From positions 248,001-312,000 of the forward strand of contig JAQGEQ010000232.1 in NCBI GenBank assembly GCA_034620365.1: a stretch of 64,000 bases of DNA. Reading direction: 5' to 3'. The position numbers were made by a program, and so were the translations under genes. Shown here one piece after another: positions 12,140-24,301 of the stretch. The notes beneath the pieces were generated by a model, which was not told the origin of the DNA, made no database searches, and saw only the letters and a list, made by a program, of their open reading frames with translations. Source of the DNA: Pegea sp. RAD2-039 (Eukaryota; Chordata; Thaliacea; Salpida; Salpidae). Position 1 is the stretch's first letter. Each line of letters opens with the position of its first letter.

Positions 12140-13499
12140 TCTTCTCTTATATTTGAAGCTAACGGGATTATTTTGAAGCAGTTTTTATTCCTCTGTTCTC
12201 TGCCCTGCTAAAAGCTCCCTGCCCTCCTAAAAGCTCCCTATCGCCCCATCTGTTTATTTGCAGTCAACTTCTAAATCAACTTTTCTATCTTAAATCTTAT
12301 TTCTGTGTTTCGTATTTAATAAATGGAATAAATCAAATTTCACTTTTTCTTCCTTATCTCGCCTTTGGCATTTTGCAACAATTCATCGCGTTGTCAGTCT
12401 CGAAGTGACACGTCATCACTTTGAGTAGCTACGTGGTAATCTTGTGACGTCACAATTTCTCGATCTGAATATTTACAAAGCGAGAAGAAAAGAAGGCGGT
12501 TCCCGCTTCGCCCCATTTTGTTTAATTTCTTTCTTTGGATCATTTATTATTAATTGTTCAAAATAGAAGTAAATAGAAGTTTGGTGAAATTCCTCATCGC
12601 TTTTGTTTACCGGAAACACTAAAAAGCTTTTGGTTTTCAACTAATTTCATTCTGAAGTGAAAATTTGGAAAGTTGACAAAAAAATTTTTGAAACTTAAAA
12701 AATCAAATTATTCTAAATTGATGATTGGTTTAAACCATAAAATATAAAGTTTGTTTTTTATTTGGTTTTTATATTTTTAAAGTTAAACAACTTTATATCA
12801 TTTTATTATAAATTTTTCATTCCAACTAAACTAAAAAATATTAATCTAATAGAAAATACAGCAAATTGACAAAGTTTTAAATATTTATTATTTTGTTTAA
12901 CTTTTTTTGCTTTAAGAATAACTTTTTTAAACTAAATAGCCTTATATTTAAAAGTATTGAAATTGTGATTTATAGATGATATATACAATAATCCAAAAAA
13001 GTTTAAAATATTTTATAATTAAACAGAAAAGTGATCCTACAAAAATTATAATTCATCAATATGTTGTTGATCTTTCAGATATCTTTGAAGTTGAGTGAAG
13101 ATTTTACACTTTAATTGTGTCAGATTTTATCTATTACCATAAATATTTATAGATTTTTTCACATTACAAGCCAGTTTTAAATCAGATTTACAAGCAGCAT
13201 ATCTCAAGCCTTTTATTATGCTATTTAACAAACAAATATATATGTAATTAATAATTAAATACTTTTATAAGCTTTCAGTTTTAAAAAAGTTTTCTTTAAA
13301 ATTTAGTGAAAAAATCAAAGCTGTCAAAGTTTTGAGTACAAATATAAGAATATAAATAATATAATAGATATACTATAATATTTAAATATGGTTATATCAC
13401 TATATACTTAGATTTTCAACTTTGCTAAATTTCTTAAGAAATTTTTTAATATTTTTAGCTAAGAAAATTCTCCAGTAAACCAGCTGCAAATTCCTTAAA
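12140..13499. other. Nucleobindin 3' UTR and AT-rich intergenic DNA
   Basis: A small direct duplication (gccctgctaaaagctccct and gccctcctaaaagctccct) lies at about 12200-12240 in the probable 3' UTR. Polyadenylation signals follow at 12318-12333. A single GACGTC lies at 12446. Beyond 12550 I see only AT-rich sequence. Confidence 0.6.
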
Positions 13500-14357
13500 C
13501 TAATATTCCATCAATGGATTAATTATTCCACGAATATTTCTGGTCTTAGACCTTGGCATTACTCTATCATCTGACTTTGAATGACACAATTATGTTTTCA
13601 AAATATTTGCAAAATCAATCAACCTTGTCTTCCTTATTATAAAGACCTTTAATTCTAAGGATTCATGCTTTTTTATCAATCTCTTCAAATTGTACGTACG
13701 TCCAATTCTTGAATAAATGTTAGTGCATGGATATCATATCAAGTTGGTGATATCAAAAAAATCGAATCTGTTCAGGCCACATTTACGAGATTAGTATGCA
13801 GGAAACTTAATATTAAATACGATAGTTAAAAACATCGTCTCAGCTTCTTAAATTTAGATACTTTGGAAATTTGACAAGTTAAATACGACTTAATTCTTAT
13901 TTCTATAATTATCCACAATTTAATTGACCTTCAGTTTGATGATTTCTTTTCCATTAGTCCTTCCCTCAAGTTATATCAGCTCAGACAACACACATTACAT
14001 CTTAATAAGCCCATATCACCAAGTACATTGGTCAAAGCGATTTTTTTCTCATACTGCACAATTAGTACATGGAACCAGCTGCCATCAGACATTATCATGT
14101 CAGAATCACTTGTGTTGTTTAAGCAGAAGTTGAACCGTTATAATATTGCCAACACTGCCATTTCTATACTGTGAATTTTCCCCCTTTTTTCAATATTGTT
14201 ATAATTCTACGTAATTGTTCACTGATATAAGCTTTGAGTGATATCGAAATACCATGTGTTACATCTTTTGCTTTCTATATTTCTAACTTAATAGATGTTA
14301 TTTGTGAAAATGTGTGCTAGCGGGAGGTACTCCCTTCAGGCACCCTCTTTCGCATTT
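13500..14357 (+). mobile_element. Degraded 3' end of a non-LTR retrotransposon (LINE)
   Basis: Broken reading frames give the classical C-terminal motifs of LINE polyproteins in order: DLGITLSSDF (near 13551), YVRPILEY (near 13693, frameshifted after it), DIKKIESVQATFTRLV (near 13752), RLSFLNLDTLE (near 13836), and WNQLPSDIIMSESL...FKQKLNRY (14070-14140). Stops and frameshifts show it is dead. It ends with the GC-rich tail at 14301-14357. The motifs suggest a CR1/Jockey/L2-type clade, but I cannot assign it firmly. Confidence 0.85.
14301..14357 (+). repeat. LINE 3' tail with small inverted repeat
   Basis: Contains tagcgggaggtactccc followed by ttcaggcaccctctttcgca. GGGAG-GTA-CTCCC can form a short hairpin. 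Related copies occur at 4934-4980 (+) and 30092-30150 (-), so this is the best marker of the element's 3' terminus. Confidence 0.7.
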
Positions 14358-15131
14358 ATTGAAATGATTAAATAAAAAATTTACCAAGTATTTATTTTTT
14401 TATTAAAGTTAACTTTTAAGATTGCGTTTAGCCCCATAGAAAATATAATTTATTAAAAAGAAGAAATATTATATAAATCAAATAAAAAATAAGACATTTT
14501 AGTACATTTATCAATAGCTATTGTTTACAGTTTTATTACTAACACATTTCAATTGATTAAATTAGTCGATTACAGAAAGATAAAAATAATCTATTGTTTA
14601 AAAAAATATGAAATGAATCATATGTTTAACAAGCTTGTTTTTATTAGTCATTAAACTTAAAGGTTCTTTTATATTAAACTTTGAAGTATTATTTTAGAAA
14701 TCTTTTATCTTGTTGATATAAGATTTATTTTTGAGATTTATGTATTTTGTCTATTTTTAAACTATTTTGTTTCATTTTTAGAATAGTTTTAAATTTAGTA
14801 AATTGTTTGACTACAATAATATTTTCTAAATATTATTTTCAATTTTATTTAAGATATTTTAAGAATTAGAAAGTTTTGAAATAATTTAACTGATTTTGAA
14901 TTCATAAAATTTAATCTTTTTTAATTTTTTTACAACTTTAATAATTTCTAAAAATTGCAACTCTGCAAATAAAGATTTCTAAAAACTTTTTGTAATTTCT
15001 TTAAAGAGAAATTTTATTTCAAAAATTACCAAATTTAAAAAAAAAATTTTATTTTTGAAGTTTTAGTTTTTTAATCTATAATCTATAAAAACCTCCAAAA
15101 ATCATCTACATCAAAAGACTTCATCTTCAAG
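14358..15131. other. AT-rich sequence upstream of the carboxypeptidase gene
   Basis: No coding or structural feature is recognised. It probably contains the promoter and 5' UTR of the downstream gene, but I cannot point to a defined element. Confidence 0.5.
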
Positions 15132-18100
15132 ATGATATTCAAACTTTTTATAATCTTTTTTATCACTGACGTCATCAATTCAAAATCACTGAACCATGAC
15201 GACAATATTTCATTTGATCATTATCACCACTATAATGACTTAATTTCACTTTTCACAAACTTGACGACCAATTATCCAACTCTGGCCAGAACTGGGACAA
15301 TTGGCAAGTCAGTTGAGGGCCGAGAACTCATCTATATTGAGTTGTCGCGCGATGTTAATGACGTAGACATGGGTAAGCCCCGCTTGAAATATGTTGGTAA
15401 CATGCATGGCGATGAAACCGTTGGTCGCCAACTCATTATTTATCTCGCCCAATATCTGTTGCTTCATCACCATGACAACGATCGCGTTGCTAAGCTGCTC
15501 AAAAATAATCGAATTTTTCTGATGCCATCTTTAAATCCTGATGGATTTGAAAAGTCTTCAGAAGGAGAATGCGAAAGTTTGAGAAAATATGTTGGAAGAA
15601 GAAATGGGAACGGAGTTGATCTCAATCGCAACTTCCCAGATCAATTCGATTCTGACGTCACTAGCGATGCTCGCGTCTTTGAAAGAGAAACAGAGGCAAT
15701 GATGAAATGGATTACTGAAAAAAAGTGAGTTGTGACGTCATCAGCTGATCACGTGATGCTTGTTAGTGTGACGTCACCAGCTGATCACGTGATGCTTGTT
15801 GGTATGACGTCATCAGCTGATCACGTGATGCTTGTTGGTGTGACGTCATCAGCTGATCACGTGATGCTTGTTAGTGTGACGTCATCAGCTGATCACGTGA
15901 TGCTTGTTAGTGTGACGTCATCAGCTGATTACGTGATGCTTGTTGGTGTGATGTCATCAGCTGATCACGTGATGCTTGTTAGTGTGACGTCATCAGCTGA
16001 TCACGTGATGCTTGTTAGTGTGACGTCATCAGCTGATCACGTGATGCTTGTTGGTATGACATCATCAGCTAATCACGTGATGCTTGTTAGTGTGATGTCA
16101 TCAGCTGATCACGTGATGCTTGTTAGTGTGACGTCATCAGCTGATCACGTGATGCTTGTTAGTGTGATGTCATCAGCTGATCACGTGATGCTTGTTAGTG
16201 TGACGTCATCAGCTGATCACGTGATGCTTGTTGGTGTGACGTCATCAGCTGATCACGTGATGCTTGTTGGTGTGACGTCATCAGCTGATCACGTGATGCT
16301 TGTTAGTGTGACGTCATCAGCTGATCACGTGATGCTTGTTAGTGTGACGTCATCAGTTGATCACGTGATGCTTGTTAGTGTGACGTCATCAGCTGATCAC
16401 GTGATGCTTGTTAGTGTGACGTCATCAGCTGATCACGTGCTTTTTTATAGATTTATTTTATCAGCGAACTTTCACGGTGGAAGTGTAGTGGCAAGTTATC
16501 CTTACGACTCCATCAAGAAAACTTCTCATTATTCGTTAAGGGGTTACTCCACCTCACCTGATGACCAGTTCTTTAAAGTCAGTTAATTTGCATATTTCGT
16601 AACCACTAGCAACTAGTGTTCATGTAGTTAATGGCAACCACTTATGCTAAACACCATTCTACAATGGGCGTTTCTGGTCGAAAATGCGGTGAAACTTATT
16701 TCAAGGATGGTATCACTAATGGTGCTGATTGGTACAATGTACCAGGTTCGGATACATGACCATGACGTCATCAGTGACGTCATCATGTGTTTACAGGTGG
16801 TATGCAAGATTTTAATTATTTAAAAGGCGATTGTATGGAAATTACGATTGAATTAAGCTGCTGTAAGTATCCAAAAGCATCAACTTTACAAACAGAATGG
16901 AATTTGAATCGTGAAAGTTTACTTCAAACACTTGAGCTGGTTAGTCGATCTCAAATCCATCTAATTACTAGCTAACATGTTACTCGAAGATTAATCGAGG
17001 AATCCGCGGGCATGTGAGTGATGCAAACACCGCGGAAATGTTATCTGGAGTCGAAGTAAGTGTATTAGAAGTCAATCACACGATACGAACAGACAGCGAT
17101 GGTTCATACTATCGACTACTTACTGGTCATCAAAGTCCGTATCATTTACACTTCTACAAAGCTGGGTGAGTTGACGCGCGTCAATGACGTCATCACTTTG
17201 AAAAATCAAACTTTTTTCTCAGGTACAAACCTTTTGGACCAGTTTCCATAGAAACCAAACTTGATGATTACGTCACATACAACGTGAAGCTGACGTCACT
17301 AAATGACGCAGCGATTAACAACAGTGAAGAGATTGGTGTGTCTTCGCGCTTCTTCTGTCTTCCATTAGTCATGCTTGAGTGATTTACAGATGACTTGGAA
17401 CCTTCGACGCTATTAAGTCATCATAATTTCGATGAAATGACGTCATTACTTCGCGATCTTGCTTCTAAATATCCTCATATTACTCGTCTTTATTCAATTG
17501 GGAAGTCAGCTGTTGGTGGTCGCGACTTGTGGGTCTTTGAGGTCACTGACCACCCAGGTGTCCACGAAGCTGGTGAACCTGAATTCAAACTGGTCGCCAA
17601 CATGCATGGCAACGAGGTGGTTGGTCGTGAACTACTGGTTGCTATGGCCGAGTATCTTTGTGTTAATTACGCGCGATCAGCCGCTATTCGTCGTCTAGTA
17701 GATTCAACTCGAATCCATTTTCTACCTTCGATGAATCCTGATGGTTACGAGATTGCCAAGTGAGTCGCGTTGATGACGTCATCACACGATGAGTGACGTC
17801 ATCATTTGTAGAGTTGGTGACAAGTTTGGATTGGTTGGGAGACAAAACGGAAATGGAATTGATTTGAATCGAAACTTTCCTGATCAATACAACAAACAAA
17901 ATGCTCTTCCAGAATCAGAAACGCGCGCAGTGATGACGTGGTCGCGGGAAATCCCCTTCGTATTATCAGCTAATTTGCATGGAGGCTCATTGGTGAGTCT
18001 CAACTCATCAGCGCCCTCTAGTGACCACGTGATGACAGGTGGCCAATTATCCGTTTGATGAATTCGATCCAACCAATAAATCCCGCCCCATCTCACCTGA

Positions 18101-19262
18101 TGACGTCATCTTCCGTCATTTAGCGCACGCGTATGCAAACTCACACGCAACCATGCATAAAGGAAGTCCCTGTCCACGTTACTATCCTGAAGACCATTTC
18201 AATGTGAGTCTAAATTCGATGTGATGACGTCACTAACGCCGATATAGGAAGGAATCACAAACGGGGCAGACTGGTACCCGATTAGTGGAAGCATGCAAGA
18301 TTGGGTCTACCTCTCAACCAACTGTCTCGAACTTACCCTGGAGTTGGGGTGCGTCAAGTTCCCACCAGCTTCGCGATTACGTGATTTATGGCGAGATAAC
18401 AAACAAGCCCTTCTTCGATACATTCACGAAGTTCATCGGGGTGTTAAGGGCTTCGTGACGTCATCAGATGGACGCGCGTTGTCTGATGCTGTCATCAGCG
18501 TGAAAGGAGCTGGCCATGACGTCACAACCGCGGTTATGGGTGACTACTGGCGAATTCTGTTGCCAGGCAACTACAACATCACTGCGCACGCTAAAGGGTT
18601 AGTTAACGCCGCTGATGACGTCATCATTGTCATCGTTTTCACAGCTATAAATCGCGTTGGCAAATAGTGAAGATCGTGACGTCATCGACGCTTAACTTCA
18701 CGCTCGAGCCTTTAGGTTCGGGGATTTCCCAAGCATTTGAACTTCCGATGGAGATGAGTGATGACGTCATCAACTATGCACCACCGCGCCCTTCAAGCAG
18801 TCATTCTGCCTTTCTTACTGTGCTTCTTGTTGGTAAGTGACGTCATCACTGGCTACGTCATTATTCATGACGTCATCATGGCAGGTTTATGCATTACTGG
18901 ACTAATAGCGACCATGGCAGGGGTCCGTGCCCTTATTTTACTCCATCGACGAAACCATTCTGATTATAACAGGTCAGTGGATGACGTCATCATCAGTGAC
19001 GTCATCATTTGCTTAATTGTCTTTCTTTCGAAGGAGTTTGAAGAAATATTTATTATGAAGTATTAAAAGGGTAACATTCTGGTGTGGTTTCAAAATCAAA
19101 TTTTCTTTTTTTCTTTTATTTTTAATTTATTTTTTATCAATTTTTAAATTGTTTCTAAATTCGAGATTTCAAATTTTCAGATTGAAAGATCAAACTTCTT
19201 ATGAAGATTATCCAAATGTAATCGATTCTCATTCCCAATATCATGATGACGAAGAAAAGTGA
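15132..19262 (+). CDS. Carboxypeptidase D-like membrane protein with two active carboxypeptidase domains
   Basis: Thirteen exons (15132-15724, 16451-16577, 16628-16745, 16797-16939, 16990-17165, 17223-17335, 17390-17759, 17812-17992, 18039-18203, 18248-18597, 18645-18832, 18885-18972, 19181-19262) give 897 residues. It is an M14 subfamily B zinc carboxypeptidase that would remove C-terminal Lys/Arg from peptides in the secretory pathway. Domain 1 has [25 protein letters not shown] and ITIELSC. Domain 2 has [25 protein letters not shown] and LTLELGC. Both thus keep zinc ligands, substrate-binding NR and catalytic Glu. Each is followed by a transthyretin-like domain. A signal peptide, one C-terminal membrane helix (about [19 protein letters not shown]) and a tyrosine-containing cytosolic tail (SYEDYPNV) complete it. 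Vertebrate CPD has three domains, so this form is shorter. Confidence 0.94.
15729..16440 (+). repeat. 36-bp minisatellite built from GACGTC, TGATCA and CACGTG palindromes
   Basis: About 20 copies of a 36-base unit, tgacgtcatcagctgatcac followed by gtgatgcttgttagtg, in intron 1 of the carboxypeptidase gene. Each unit carries GACGTC, CAGCTG, TGATCA and CACGTG. The unit is twelve codons long and has no stop in one frame, producing a long open frame (SSADHVMLV repeated) that is in register with the flanking exons. Confidence 0.96.
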
Positions 19263-19766
19263 TGACGTCATCATATATCTGGAGCAAATTTGTTGTTTTG
19301 TAATTTGATGTTTTTCATAATTTCTACTCTATCAGCTTTTTTGGTGCTTTTTATAAAAATCTTTTTCAATTTTAATTAACCTTTTCGAATATTTTTAATA
19401 TTTTCTAAACAAGCAGACTTTAAAAGAGAAAATCTTTTTTCTAACTTTGTAAAAACATTTTTGTAGTTGATGAAATGTCAAATAAAAGCTATCAGTAGAA
19501 AATTGATGAATTATTCAAGGAAATCTGTTGGTTGAAACCAACATCATCATCACTTCCTTTTACAAATAATCATCATAAGAATGAAATTTGAAATATTTTT
19601 TGTTAGATTCACATTTAATAAAACTATTTCAGCTTTAATATTTTAAAAACAGTTAAGAATTTTTAAGAACAATTTCTAAAGACTTTTTTAAAGACTTTAA
19701 AAATGACCCAAAAATCAGTTTCTCTGTTAAGATTTGAAAAAAATCATTTTTTATTGAGAAAAGAAA
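19263..19766. other. 3' flank of the carboxypeptidase gene
   Basis: One GATGACGTCATC follows directly after the stop codon. AATAAA at 19481-19486 is the likely polyadenylation signal. The rest is AT-rich. Confidence 0.6.
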
Positions 19767-19839
19767 GGCACCACCGAGAGTCGAACTCGGGATCTCCTGT
19801 TTACTAGACAGGCGCTTTAACCAACTAAGCCATGGCGCC
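19767..19839 (-). tRNA. tRNA-Thr (anticodon AGT)
   Basis: The minus strand folds into a 73-nt cloverleaf. The acceptor stem is GGCGCCA/TGGTGCC with one G-U pair. The D arm is GCTTAGTTGGTTAAAGC. The anticodon stem is CCTGT/ACAGG with loop CTAGTAA, giving AGT. The T arm is CCGAG-TTCGACT-CTCGG. No intron and no encoded CCA. A T-rich pol III terminator (tttcttttctc) follows downstream on the minus strand. Confidence 0.96.
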
Positions 19840-21762
19840 GGTTTTTTGCTGAATTTTTTATCAAAATTTATATAAAACAAATAACCCTAATTTAAACTTT
19901 TACAATTTTTAAGATAAATATTTAAAAAAAGCATTATTCCAATTTCAAGCTATGAATAAAAACTATGTTATATAATAAAGATGTAAAATATAAAAACAGT
20001 GATTTATAGACAAATATGGTTCTTGATTAGACGAATAATCAAAGAGTTCTGAAGAAGTTACAAATAACATCTAGAGTTTTTTGGAAGTGAAAAGTAATTG
20101 CAACTAACATACAAAAGTGATTATCAACTTATTAATCTCAAGTTTGTTTATTTCCATAAACTTAATATGAAAGTTATGATAAGCGATACAACTAAATCCA
20201 AATTGAGGGACAAAATATACAATAAAGTTTATTACATAAAAAATTATGTTGAAAATATAATTGAAACAAAATTGATATTATCTATTGAATAACTTTAAGT
20301 ATAAAATATCAAATAATAAAAAGGTTTGAACATAAATCTCTTTACTTATAAATTTATTTTTTCTGTATCATTGTTTCAAATACAACTTTATTCGTGATTT
20401 TTAGAAATTATGAATTCTTTTTACTGACTCTGGTACGAAATTCTGTGATGTGTAACCACAATTTAAATTCTTACAAAATTATTTTCAGTAATTTCTTTTG
20501 TTTATATCAACAATTCAGTTAAACTAAAAATTGAATTTTTATATAACCAAAATAAAGACGAATCGATAAATTTTGTGAATTTGTAAACAGTGAGATAGAA
20601 CATCCTGTAAAAGTTTGTAGTTTAAATTTTTAAAAATAGTTTGTTAACCCAAAACTTAAAAATAATTTACTAAAAACGATTTTTGCAAAGTATATGTTTT
20701 TTTATATAAAATTTATGCTTGATAATCAATTTCAATTAGAATATAAAATTTAAACATTATATAGCTGAGTAAAAGCTAAAAACACAATTTGGGCGGCGAC
20801 AATAAAAACACTATAAACTCAATTTGAACACTCCTTAAGCAAACATCTTAAAGAAGAATTACTTTGAAAAAAAAAATTCCAATTTCTTTTGGCAAATGCT
20901 TAAAATGAAAATTAGCAGTTAATTAAATATAGGATGGATTTAGAATATCAGTGAGCTCGTTATTTAAGATCAGTAATTTAGTAACCACCAGAGATTGTAA
21001 GGTACATTTGTTATTTTCTAATAGATTGACTTTTTAGCTCTAAAAGCTTTTTGAAAATTTAAGTTTCAAACTAAACTGTGTAATTTTATCTTATTATCTT
21101 TCAATTATACTGAGATATTGTTGTAGCATTAATCAAAATATTTTAGGTTTAAATTTAATCTTATTATATCCTTGTAACATTTTCAATTTCATAAATTATT
21201 TATTCAAAGCCATTTTTATCTTATCTTTAAATTGTTTCTTTAATAAAATCTTTTCAAGAATTTATACGAAATACTAAACTAAGAAACATTTAATCCATAA
21301 ACTAAAATATAAAATGATAAACTACAAAGCTTATTTTTGAAAGCAAAATATTGCTTTTGTGCTTCTAAGTATTTGAGATCGCTAAGAAAACAAATAAACG
21401 ACTAAGCTAAAAGGTTTAGAAATTGACAAATATTTGTCAGATAAGTTGGAAGTTTTCCAGAAAAAATGAATTTGTTAAAGTTTTGTGGTATTTTTTTCTT
21501 CTTCTAATTTGATATTTATATTGTAAAAGAGAAACTAACAAATCTAATAATAGAAAAATGAGTGAATACGTCACTGATATGTGTTCGTAAATGTCGTGTT
21601 TTTACTGTGTTCAGTTAAAGAGAAATCAGTTCAAACTAAAAGTTAATCTTCAGAACTGTTTAATTGAAGTTTTATTCCAGGATTTTTTTAATTAAAAGAT
21701 GTTTTTTAAAGTCATTAACTTTCAAGATATTTAAAGATACAAATATGCAGATCTAATTGATA
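19840..21762. other. AT-rich intergenic stretch
   Basis: No exon, RNA gene or clear repeat recognised. Short open frames here (for example 20098-20292) have only A/T-driven composition. Confidence 0.55.
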
Positions 21763-23411
21763 ATGAGTAAATTCCTTCAACGAAGTTTTGAGCGTCTTGT
21801 TAAGATCCAAAAAGAAGCAAATGATCTTTTAAAAGAAGCAATACTAGATGAAAGGTCGAGAGTTTGGGAAAAGGTATTTTATATTTACAAATCTTCTTAT
21901 TAAGATCTCAATAATCTTTAGGTGATCTTTAAGTACAAAAAGATGTTAAAAATGATATCAAGAAGCAACTTAGGAACAAACTTTAAACCTCCGCCATCTT
22001 ACTCTATGCTTCAATACGAGTCTTTCTATCATCTTGGTATGGCTCTACAAAACGTTGGACGTCACATGGAGGCTGTCCAGGCCTACAACCACGCTATGTG
22101 GTCCATGGACCTCAAAAAGGTGACCTTGATATAAATATTCAGTCGATCATTTTTATACTTTGAAGAGCGGATGTAGTGCCGGATGTAGATCTAAGACCTG
22201 TTTCCACACTCCCTTGTTCGCAAAACGATCTTTCGCCTTTGCTAAGCTCAATCAGATGTCAAAAGCGCTTCGAGATATCGATCAAGCGATTGTTCTCGAC
22301 AGTAAAAACCCAGACTTGTACTGTGTTAGGTGCCCCTGTTACCTATCGCGCCCTGTCTTTGATTACAAATCGATATTTGTAGATCACTCATGTGGAACGG
22401 AATGAAGAATCGCGAAAAAGCGTTGGAAGATGCGAATCAAGCTCTGAAAATCAAGCAAGATCACGTTTGTGCTCTTCTTCTCAGAGGAGGAATTAGTCAA
22501 AGATTAAAGGTCAGGTTAAAACTTGATCTCTAACCTGCTCCCAGTACCTCCAGTTGCTTCCAACATTTCTAATCTGAAGTTTGATCACAGAGTGACATAG
22601 GAAGCATCCTAGAAGGATTATCTCTAACATCCAGGAGTCTTACAATCAACAATGATCAAAAGAAAGCGATCTCAAGAAGTCCAGACGCTTCTGCTTACTT
22701 AGATGTCACTGATCTTCATCATCCCAACATCATCCGATTCTGGAACAGGTTGCTATGGTCACTAAATGTCCCAAGGACAGTTGTATGTGTGGACCTCATC
22801 TCACCACTCATCAACCACTTGGCCCCTTCTTCTCACATCACGCTAACCAACGTCCAATGTGAAGACATACTCTCGCTCCCTAGTATCTCAAATGATGTCT
22901 TTCAGGTTCAATAGATCCTGTTAAAAGATCAGAAGCTCTAAGAAGATCAGAAACCGCTGGAGGTCGTCGTGAGCGTCGATTAAGCTACTCCGAAGCTATT
23001 CGCTGCTACGCCCACTTGCGGAAAGGTTTGTTTTCCATTTTGTGTGAATAGTCGCGAGCTGATGACGTCATAGGAAGCAGAAAAGTTGTCAGGAGCTCCA
23101 CATCTCACTCAATGACGTCATCAGCGCCTTCTTCCGCTATCCGCTCTCATTTACAACTTCCTGCTAAATCGAAAAGATCTTTTCGAGTTAAGGATCATCA
23201 AGAAGCTGCTAAATACGCTTCTCGTCTTCATGACGTCATAGTAAGTTTTACATTTCGATGAAGACGCCAATTAAGAGTATGAAATCAGGTGTTTAGTGAG
23301 AGTCGGGTCGGATCTGGGGCACCTCGGATGTACCGCAAGCCCTGGTCAGGGGACAAACTTCTGGTACATCCGCGAAAAGACATAAAAAAAAGTGAAATTT
23401 TTCGCGTCTGA
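21763..23411 (+). CDS. Tetratricopeptide-repeat protein, orthologue not recognised
   Basis: Exons that join in phase are 21763-21873 (MSKFLQRSFERLVKIQ...), 21922-22119, 22166-22329, 22383-22509 and one starting at 22591. Then come 22906-23025, 23074-23240 and 23289-23411 (ends ...KSEIFRV). Two or three TPR-like helical hairpins are visible: YESFYHLGMALQNVGRHMEA, SFAFAKLNQMSKALRDID, and MKNREKALEDANQALKIK. The C-terminal half is basic and serine-rich and contains RMYRKPWSGDKLLV. The donor of the exon starting at 22591 is uncertain: it may end at 22749 or continue toward 22900, and I could not find a phase-correct canonical donor with confidence. TPR proteins scaffold protein complexes; a specific role cannot be given. 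Confidence 0.72.
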
Positions 23412-24301
23412 TCGCTGATTGGTTGAAACTGAAATATTCAAATGAGTTGCATCAGTGAATGGAGATGACGTCACGTGATTACTTTCCGCTTCAACGATTT
23501 TATTCAAATTAAATTTTTTGAAATTTCATTTTTTTAATAAAAACTTTTCACAGAAAACTTTTCAGAATTAATTTCATCGAATTTTAGAATTTAACAAAAA
23601 CTTTGAAATTAAATTTTCGGAAATTTTGTTTTAGTTTTCAATGAGAATTTAAAAAATAAATTTTAAAATCTTAAAAATCTTCTAACAAAAACTCAAAAAA
23701 AAAAAAGAATTTTTTATTAAATATTAAAATCTGCAAATACTTACAAAAATGGAAGTTTGTAAATTAATAACATGACTGATCGCTTATAAAATAAATGATA
23801 TAAGCCCCTAAGGCTACACATATATCCGTTCAAATGAAACTAACCTTTGAAAAAAGCTTTAGTTTAGATAAAAGTTTGCAAAAAACATTAAAATAAATTG
23901 AAATAATAATTAGAAGAATTTTAATGATTGAATCAGTGTTTAGTTTGTTGATATCTAGTCCTTTAGTGAGCGATTGATAAGGCTAAATTGTTTTCAAAGA
24001 TGAAAAAATTAGTTTTTCAAAACAGCTGATTTAACAACAACAAGATTTAAATTTTAAATTCTTCATAAAATTAGAAATATGAATAAAGTTATGATGAAGA
24101 AAAAGGTTTCTTCTGAAAAATAATTTTCTTTTTGCTGCGAAAAGTATTTAAAACTCAAATAGTTTGTAGCTACTCCTAGAGATGACTGATCTCGTGGTTT
24201 AAAGTAATCAGAAACCTAAAAATAGATGATGATACAAAAGTGTGTCTTGTTCATGTTTATAAATTGAAAGACTTCAGATGATTTTTTCTTGTGAACAGAT
24301 C
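23412..24301. other. AT-rich intergenic stretch
   Basis: One GATGACGTCACGTGA, a fused GACGTC and CACGTG, lies near 23465 just after the TPR gene. The rest is AT-rich with nothing recognised. Confidence 0.55.

Noticed and set aside
15732-16586. Separate 284-residue repetitive protein gene
   Set aside because: Its frame consists of the 36-bp intronic array plus the second carboxypeptidase exon, and canonical splice sites remove the array.
19653-19880. 75-residue minus-strand protein
   Set aside because: The frame reads through the tRNA-Thr gene, which accounts for its non-AT-rich part.
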